DNA of 64,000 nucleotides from Lentinula raphanica (taxonomy: Eukaryota; Basidiomycota; Agaricomycetes; Agaricales; Omphalotaceae), in NCBI GenBank assembly GCA_027919835.1, contig JANVFP010000035.1:186001-250000 (forward strand), in the 5' to 3' direction. The notes beneath the pieces are model-generated. The model was not told the DNA's origin. It made no database searches and saw only the letters and a list, made by a program, of their open reading frames with translations. Positions 57,206 through 64,000 of the stretch are shown one piece after another; the first letter of the stretch is position 1, and each line of letters starts with the position of its first letter. Made by a program: the position numbers and the translations under genes.

Positions 57206-59099
57206 CTACTTGTTATATTTCGAACATATATCATCCCAGAGAGAAAACAATTTCAAACCATTGCCCCATCGAGCTTTCCTGTCCCGGTCTCTCTGTTGTA
57301 TGTCCTCAGGACTCCGAGTAGCAAGAAACTCTTTATCAGACATGTAGCCGTTGTACACCCACCGAAATAAACCAGATGAAGAATATTGTACCACAGAGTA
57401 GCGATCCTCCCCCTCTTGAATGGGGAGGTTGGAGTGAGTAAGCAGTGCAGAGGGGATAAGGATGGTGGAGCCAGGAGGGAATCGAATAATGAGACCCAGG
57501 TCCCAGAGAATGAGATGGCCTCCCTTGTCGGGATCGAATTGACCGAGGGGGGTTATAGCGCACCACCCGAAGGCCAAATTGTAGCTATCGGTATGGGGCC
57601 AAGAAACAGAATAAGGACCCAAATTAAAGCTGACGCCTGCGAACGCGCTTTTCTTTATCCAGCGCTTGAGCTTCGGGTCCGAGGAGAAGAGAGAATTGAG
57701 GGTGTCCTGATAGAGAGTGAAGATCTTCCCGGCAAAGCATTGAAATACACCTGTTGCATCGTGAGATAGAGGGATCAGAATCTAAATGAACGGGCACCGT
57801 ACAGTTTGTAAACCCAACCAGCCGTTGAAAGCTATGGGAAGCGGCGATGCTCATGAGAATCTTGCGGTTGGAGTCGGTGTGAAAAGCCATTGTCCCGGGC
57901 CTCTATTGTAATTCGGCAATAGATCAGCGGTAAGTTTGAATGGGAGCGAGGTCACAACATCTGCTTACCAGACTCCCTCCTCCAAAAGAAGTTCCCATAG
58001 ATACCGAGGGGCAGGGAGCGCGTTTGTTGTTCCTTTGCTTCTCGGAAAAGCTCATTTCTTTCCTGGCGGAGCGGAGTTGCGCCTCAAGGTCCTTCGTAAC
58101 GCTGTCCCAATGTCGGTCTCGAGGCTTTCCCGCTAAGACAGATATCACACGGCCAGACCTGTCAAGGACAGCGAAGCTCTCCCTGGCCTTGGTTCAGTAG
58201 AGTTCAAAAGACAAAAAAAAAATAGCTTACATTCCATTCCAGTTCAAGACTTTCATTTCAAAGTCCCCTAGAAGCTCCCGGAGCGATGGGTAAATCTTCT
58301 CGAACTCCTGTCTGAGACCAGACCAGCCTCCGGAGTTCACCGGAAGATCCTCTGTCCGGAACGCGGGCAAAGGGGAAAGCGTTTGAGACTCAGCTGCGCG
58401 TCGACGAGCAATCTCCTTGAGTCCACTGAGAAGTCGAGCCTGGGCTTCCTCCCTAGCGAGTCTTCTTTTCTTCCGATTCTTCAGAGTCTTTCTTCGCCTC
58501 CGGGCTCGCTTCCCACTGCCTTTCAGCAGGTCCGCTTCCTCCTCGTCGTCAGAAGAGTCCTCTTGAGCCACAGAGGGATGGAGATTGAGAGGAAGAGGTA
58601 GCTCCGGATCACTTGTTTCTTGGAAGCTTTCACAAGAGTCCTCACTCTCCACGTCAGAAAGGTCCGAGAGATTTCCCTCCAGATCGACGTCGTATTCCTG
58701 CTCCGTAGAACCGTCCAAGTCTTCGTAGGCTTCGAGTGCAGCAGCGAGGTCAAAGTGAGGAGCGGTAATGGGTTCTCCAGGTTGGAGATCATAAGCTCGA
58801 AACTCCTTACCCGAGCGTACTAAAGGAAAGAGATTCAGTCAGTCTCTTCGACAATAGGAGAAAGAGGAGAGAAAATAGGGGAGGAAGCCCTCCGACAAAC
58901 CTCACCAGGCTCCAAAGTCGGGCCCTCGGAGGCTGTCAGATAAAGCTTGAGGTAGAGGCTACTCGTCCGCATTAGTTTCACCAGGCTCCAAAGTCGGGCC
59001 CTCGGAGACTAAGCAGAGCCAGAGTCTGCACTGTGCAGCTTCTACTGTAGGAAAATGATAACAAGAGAAGGAAAGGACGAACTCACAGCCGCGACTCAT
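57206..59099 (-). CDS. TET/JBP-type 2-oxoglutarate/Fe(II) dioxygenase
   Basis: Related to enzymes that oxidise 5-methylcytosine or thymine in DNA, using Fe(II) and 2-oxoglutarate. Proposed start MSRG at 59099. An acidic Ser-rich part and a basic stretch follow (KRARRRRKTLKNRKKRR). Family segments come next: VISVLAGKPRDRHWDSV; SVSMGTSFGGGSL; HSFQRLVGFTNC; then the catalytic core in the last exon (57622-57206): His and Asp iron ligands in PHTDSYNLAFGWCAITPLG, GGHLILWDL, FPPGSTILIPSALLTHSN with the second His, and Arg in EDRYSVVQYSSSGLFRW. All catalytic residues are present. About six introns. The Tc1-like element sits just downstream of its stop but does not break it. KDZ elements with such genes are an established association in mushrooms. 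Confidence 0.85.
58905..59015. repeat. Duplicated exon-edge cassette in the TET/JBP-like gene
   Basis: A block reading ACCAGGCTCCAAAGTCGGGC on the plus strand occurs twice, at about 58907 and 58981, 74 bp apart. On the coding strand both copies encode SEGPTLEPG followed by GGTGA, so there are two possible splice donors with the same upstream coding text. Confidence 0.7.
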
Positions 59100-59349
59100 G
59101 ACAGAGTTATTTAGTGGAAGAGGAGGAACCAAGTAGCAATGTTGAACGTTGCGGAACCGTCTTTGTCTTTGTTCTTGGCGAGGAAAGAGTGAAATGGCAA
59201 ACAAGCGCCCAGTCAACAAAAAGTGACGAAGCGTGTTGTCACACCACATGATCGTCTGCTTTGTAATTGATGGTTACTTCCTTACTCAATTTTTCGAACA
59301 GCCCACAAATCTTAAGTCCACTTTTTTTAAAAACTGACAATACGTGGCA
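59100..59349. promoter_or_regulatory. Divergent promoter of TET/JBP-like gene and accessory gene
   Basis: 250 bp shared by two genes read in opposite directions inside the KDZ element. No defined box was recognised. The layout would allow joint control of both genes. Confidence 0.4.
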
Positions 59350-62300
59350 ATGCCTAAAAAGCCCACTGGTAGAAAGCAAGGAAACCAGGGCCACTTCCAT
59401 GGAAAGCCCCTGGACCTTCTTGAATCTTATGCTCAAGCTTACGTTGACGCGGGTATGAACAAGACCTCGTTCTGGCAGGAGTTTTGGCAAGCCTGGTATA
59501 AGCACTATCCTCCTCTTCCTGAACAAAACTCGACTTCGACGGGTGATACTCCTCCTGCGAATACTCTTTCTGCGGAAGCTCCTTCTGCAGATACTCCCTC
59601 TGGGGAGAATGAGCCTTCTGAATCCACTGAATCCGCCGAACCGGCGTCATCGTCGAAAGAGACCGTGAAAGAAACCGTGAAAGAGGACCAGGACACCGTC
59701 AATGCGCGCACTGCTTCTCAGCAGGTAAGTCTGGGAAAGCGATGTATTATACTTGCCTATGTATAACAATTAACCCGTGCTCTTGAAGAAAATCAAGAGT
59801 TGGTTCAGTAACAGGGCAACAAGGTTCAAGAACCGCGAGAAGAACCCTTTCCTCCACTACCTCAGACGACTTGATAAAAAACTTGTCCCTCCCAGGCTCG
59901 TCCCACTTCACAAATTCTTCATGCAGCTTCCCGAGTACGCCAACGAAGTTGAGGCTCGATATCTCCTGGAGCTGAAGGCCTCTAGTACTAGAAGCCCAGG
60001 GGAAGACGAGGAAGAAATCGAACTGGATGAACTGGACGACGAGGAGCAGGAGAACGGTGAGCTCTCGGAGACAAAAAAGACAGGCTCCGGAGAAGGAGGG
60101 TCGGAACAGGCGAAGGAAGGCTCCCAGAAGGAGCTCGACGGTGCCGCAAACAAGGACGATAACGACGAAAAGGACGATAGCGACGAAGAAGATGAGGACG
60201 ACGAAGACGAGGGCAAAAAAACTGCCCAGACTGCTGAAGAGAAATCCCTCGCACTGAGTCGAAGGGTTAAAGTTGCCCTGGCTATCTTTTCCTCCAAGTC
60301 TGAGGAGGTCAAGCAGGACGTGGCGAGGCGCCGCCAAGCGGACTTCGAGGAGCGTAAAAAGAAGTATGAGCAATCCTTGTCAGGGGATGACCTTTTCGAT
60401 GAAGAGCTGGTCCCTGAGTAGGTACCTTTTTTTCGACCTGCTCCCTAATCCTGACCAATCCCTCTAGAAGGAGAAACTACATTGCTGCGCTCACCCAGCC
60501 GTTTCTTGATGCCCTCGGGAAGCTCACGAAGACCAAGGTTTCCCTCAACGCTGTAGCTATCGAAGATACGCCAGAGAGGAAAGATAACCTGTTTGTGAGG
60601 CAGTAAGTTTGTCCCAATCGATCAGCTTCGATAATCAACCAACGTCACTTTCCTAGCATCCAATCCGGCAACGTTTCCAAGAAATTCTCAGACTGGGATC
60701 CGAACTCGTTCCGGGACATATACGCCAAAGCATTCATCAGTTACGTGAAAGACATGGTAGAGTTGGAGAAAGGTACGTTCCTTCCTTGGTCATCTCTCTG
60801 CATCGGCTCAAGTTTGCTCTTCTCAGGGAATCAACTCCTTCGCCCCTCTCGCTGGAACGAGGGGGATTCCACACCGGACACCCTATTCCCCTCTGACGCG
60901 CTTCTGAGTTTCAACAATGACGAGGTGAAGACAAGCGAGACGGTTCCGAAGGGAAAGAAGGGTAAGAAAAGAGGAAGAGAGGACTCCGACTCCGTTTCTC
61001 GTCGGAAATCCAAGCGGAGTAGGCGAAAAGGGAAGGGGAAAGCGAAACAACACGAGGAGTCGTCTTCTGAAACCGCACAGTCATCTGCTGAAAGTGACGA
61101 GAGTGAAGCTGACGAACCGCTCATTCTCAGACGCTCAACTCGTGCTCAGAGCCGTACATCCCTTCCCTCCCCTCCTGAACCCTCCACCCAAGACGAACGG
61201 CCCGCGAGGAGAAACCCGGTTGCTCAGTCGATTCCCAATCCGACCTTTGAAGATGATCTGGCGAAGCTGTCTGGTGAAGAACGTGAACAATACATTGCTC
61301 GTTATGGAGATTTTAACTCTCACTGGTATTCGATCGTTCGACGCGCCGACTTGGAGAAAGAAGAGAAGGAAAAGAGGAGAGAAAAGGGGAAAGAGAATGC
61401 AGAGGCTACAGTGGACTCTTCCAGGACAGATGTGGACCCAGGAGTTAGTGCCAATTCTTCCACTGGCACTACTACTGAAGGTTCTTCGGGCGCTACCGTT
61501 GAAACCCGCACTGACCCTGAGAACCTTCCTGTCATTACTACATTGACTCCCACGACCACGAACAATTCCACGATCAGCGCCACCTCGGTCCTCGGGAACG
61601 ATGCCTCCGACAGTTCTGCCACTTCCCAGAATTCTACCTCTACCTCCCACAATTCCACCACCGCCAATACTAAAGATTCCACCCCTGCTAACGATTCCAC
61701 CCCTGCTAACGATTCCGCCACTGCTCATGATTCTGCTACTGCTCACGATTTCGCTACCCGCACTGCTCACGATGCCACAAATGCTAACGATTCGGCTACT
61801 GCCACTCCTTCCTCCACCGCCAATAATACCTTGACTTCCGAAGATTCCACAGCTGCTCAGGATTCCACACCTGCTCCTAACAACCTCACGCCTGCTTTAA
61901 TCAGTCCTTCTGCTACTTCTACTACTCCAGTTAATATTCAGGATACCTCGGTGGTGAGCACTGCTGAGATGAGCGGTGTGGGAACGACTACTGCTGGGAT
62001 AACGACGCCTCCTTCAGGTATAGCAGAAGACACGGTTGACTTCGGGATCGTCGATGTTACTTTGGAAGGTGGCCCTGACCGCGATCCTCTCAATCCCAAT
62101 CGGGGTACTTCGAACACTTCCCTTTCAACTTCCCGTTCAACTTCGGTTTCAAATACATCTAAGCAACGTGCTCCAAAGCGTTCCGCTCCTGATTCCTCTC
62201 CTGACGCCTCGGCTCCTGACGCCTCGTCTTCAACTCTTCCTACCGGCGGTTTCTCTTTCCAGGACCAGGCTTGGTTTATCAAAATCAGGGACAAGCTCCT

Positions 62301-62802
62301 AGCGGCGAAGAGCATGGACAGAGCACCCGGATGGAAGGCCACTGTGGGCCATTGGTTCGAGCTGGAGGCTTCGTTTGGATTCACAAAACGTGGAAAGGGA
62401 CTGCCCACGGTCTCTCGTCCTCCAGCAGTAGGCCAATGGATCAAATCCTACCGGAACGAGAAGAACGAAAACATCCCAAAGGCTGTCGGGAAAGCCGAGG
62501 AATTCGGAGCTGAGGTTCTCAAATGGTGGAGAGCCATCAATCCCGACTGGAGGACCCCATCCCCGAACGGAACCTTTTTTCAAAATGAGGAGAAAGAAGA
62601 GGGATCTTGGGATGTCATTCGGGTCTATGGGCCCAATGGTCTCCTCAGCGTCCTCGGGTGTCTTGTTTGGTGGCACCAAAGGGCTACCGAGGAGAGGATC
62701 ATCGACGAAAGCTGGTTTTTGGTGAATAACGACCTCGATCACGTTCTGAAGAAGTTACTGGGGGTTTCTGGGCCTGCTCACAAGAAGCAACGTATCGCAT
62801 AG
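59350..62802 (+). CDS. Large KDZ-associated accessory protein of unknown function
   Basis: Starts at ATG 59350 (MPKKPTGRKQG). Five exons: N-terminal helical part (HFHGKPLDLLESYAQAYVDA); after an intron KIKSWFSNRATRFKNREKNP and RRLDKKLVPPRLVPLHKFFM; an acidic stretch; DVARRRQADFEERKKKYEQS; RRNYIAALTQPFLDAL. The last exon begins at 60829 with a nuclear-signal-like KGKKGKKRGRE and a long Thr/Ser/Asn/Asp/Ala-rich low-complexity part with repeats of the type PANDSTPANDS and TAHDSATAHD. A compact C-terminal domain closes it (GWKATVGHWFELEASFGF..LKWWRAINPDWR..VYGPNGLLSVLGCLVWW). From memory, proteins of this layout are common and multicopy in Agaricomycetes, often beside transposons. WFSNRA recalls a homeodomain recognition helix, but the resemblance is weak. 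Confidence 0.7.
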
Positions 62803-62902
62803 GACACTGATTGCTTTGTAGTATTGATATCGCTGTATTTTTCTCTAATTTTGTCAATACATAGTTATCGTTTGTTTTTACAAAAGTACCACCTGGGAAA
62901 GC

Positions 62903-63106
62903 ATTCTGGAAGTACTGTTGTGCCGAGAAAGCCGAGAAAGCAGCCATTTGATGGCCTGGGCGCTCTCCGGGCGTTTGAGCGCTTAAATGACCCATGCCCG
63001 CCACCCGGATGAACCCCCGGAGCCTCACCTTGTTGTCACAGATATTTTCAAAAGCTCCCCGATAACTTATCGGGTCTTTTTACAAAAGGTCTACAGTATC
63101 CTGTGA
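62903..63106 (-). repeat. KDZ terminal inverted repeat, right
   Basis: 204 bp, reverse complement of 45688-45887 with a few differences. It is followed by the duplicated ACTATTCAG at 63107-63115. Confidence 0.92.
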
Positions 63107-64000
63107 ACTATTCAGCCACACAGCCTGTTGAACTCCACGAGCTAGCGCCACGTATTCCGCTTCCGTTGATGACAACGCTGTGATTGACTGGGGTTTCGAG
63201 GACCAGGAGACCAGTGATCCGTTAATGAGAAAGACGTATCCCGATACCGAACGTCGCGTGTGCGGATTGCTCGCCCAGTCCGAGTCGACATATCCAATTG
63301 GTTTGATATCTCTATCAGATTCGAGTTTTCGATACACGATTCCGTAGTTGATGGTAGATTTGATATATCGACATAGTTTGATCAAAAGTTCCCAGTGTGT
63401 TCGAGTTGGTGCGTTCTGAACTGAGGAGAGGGACGAGCAAGCGAAGACGATATCAGGACGAGTTGACGAGGCGATCCACCAGCAGCATCCGAGAAGTCGT
63501 CGGTATGGCTTGTTCTTCATAAAAGCTGCATCGTCGCTGCTATAGGGAGATGCGGGAGTAACGTGATATTTGGGAGGAAGCGGGGTGTCGATAGGATAAA
63601 GTGATTCCCAGAGACCGAAGTATTTGAGAGCGTTTTCAACAAAAGGTGCCTGCGAGATTCCTATGCTTCCGTCGTCGAAATATTCCAGCGTTAGTCCTAC
63701 AAGAAACTTTTTATCTTTGACGTCCTTCAAATCCCAGCATTTAAAGTCCTCCATCGACTTATCGGCCTCCACATCGTTAGAAGCTGTTGACCAAATGTCG
63801 TCCGTATGCACTGAATGGATGGAATGGGCGCCAGTCACTGGGTCTTTTCGGAATCGAATGCAGGGGTCAGCTCTAGACGACTTGAAGCCTAAGCAATGAG
63901 CTTCATTCTTGAGATCTTTGAACCAAATATGGCCCGCCTGAGCAAGTCCGTATAGTGGTTTCTTCATCAGGCAAACTTTGCCTTCCTCCCCCTGCCTGGT
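63107..64000 (-). pseudogene. Copia-2 pol, reverse transcriptase and RNase H part (continues beyond window)
   Basis: Minus-strand frame from the window edge: KKPLYGLAQAGHIWFKDL, HTDD at the RT active site (where YVDD is usual), TRPDIVFACSSLSS, the RNase H segments YVDSDWASNPHTRRSVSGYV and SSTEAEYVALARGVQQAVWL. It is interrupted at 63107 by the KDZ element. The remaining end is at 45385-45687. The element is defective because of the 17-kb insertion. Confidence 0.92.

Larger units (their letters stand above)
45688..63106. mobile_element. KDZ transposon, 17.4 kb, with TET/JBP gene and nested insertions
   Basis: Bounded by inverted repeats of 200 and 204 bp and by the direct repeat ACTATTCAG (45679-45687 and 63107-63115). 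It sits in the RNase H region of Copia-2. It carries, from left: KDZ transposase (-), hybrid-binding-domain gene (-) with a 1-kb insert, EF-1 alpha fragment (+), nested Tc1-like element, TET/JBP-like dioxygenase (-), and a large accessory gene (+). KDZ elements with TET/JBP genes are known from basidiomycetes. Zisupton-type relatives make 8-bp duplications; here 9 bases match, one perhaps by chance. Confidence 0.92.

Noticed and set aside
59789..59850. Homeodomain in the accessory protein
   Set aside because: Only the short WFSNRA segment resembles a homeodomain recognition helix; the preceding helices and spacing of a 60-residue homeodomain are not evident.
60027..60312. Several frames rich in Ser or Arg on both strands
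   Set aside because: Produced by the GA-rich stretch that encodes the acidic part of the accessory protein.

Overview
The window looks like a repeat-rich accessory region of a basidiomycete (probably Agaricomycete) nuclear genome. Genes carry many introns of about 50-60 bp with GT..AG ends. The family mix is typical of mushroom-forming fungi: KDZ transposase with a CxC2 cysteine cluster, TET/JBP dioxygenase, atypical alpha-kinase, F-box protein and Ty1/copia elements. Almost every base belongs to, or is broken by, a mobile element. Function calls rest on motifs read by eye; no database search was possible.

Left part (1-29.7 kb): a compound unit of about 15.2 kb is repeated in tandem. The first copy runs from the window start to about 14.5 kb (its beginning is cut off) and the second from 14.5 to 29.7 kb. 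Each copy holds, in order: a truncated kinase transposon; a junction into the 5' half of a copia element (reverse strand, with one LTR); the 3' half of an aspartyl-protease-like gene; a full-length kinase transposon; a short-chain dehydrogenase-like gene cut by that transposon; and an F-box-like gene. The third round (29.7 kb onward) runs into what looks like the undisturbed locus. There the same transposon sits intact with a 6-bp target duplication, followed by the protease-like gene split by a complete copia element.

The kinase transposon (called AK element here) is the most notable find. It is 5.6 kb with 95-bp terminal inverted repeats and the duplication GACATG. It carries two convergent genes: an integrase-core DDE transposase (IS3EU-like) and an alpha-type protein kinase with an N-terminal Cys zinc motif. 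A 4 x 67 bp minisatellite and an 18-bp perfect palindrome lie upstream of the kinase. Two copies (5.3-10.9 kb and 29.7-35.3 kb) look intact. The copy at 20.6-26.1 kb carries dozens of single-base deletions that look like unpolished long-read errors.

Middle (36.5-41.9 kb): a complete, young Ty1/copia element with identical 407-bp LTRs, target duplication ATAGG, a primer site matching the anticodon region of initiator tRNA-Met, and one in-frame TGA between integrase and reverse transcriptase. From 43.1 to 45.0 kb no gene is recognised.

Right part (45.0-64.0 kb): a second copia element (minus strand) is split by a 17.4-kb KDZ transposon with about 200-bp terminal repeats and a 9-bp direct repeat at the target. 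The KDZ element carries its transposase, a protein with an RNase H1-type hybrid-binding domain, a fragment of translation factor EF-1 alpha, a TET/JBP-type dioxygenase, and a large accessory gene of unknown function. Two further insertions are nested in it: a LTR-like insert of about 1 kb, and a 4.0-kb Tc1/mariner element with 306-bp terminal repeats and a second, unknown gene.
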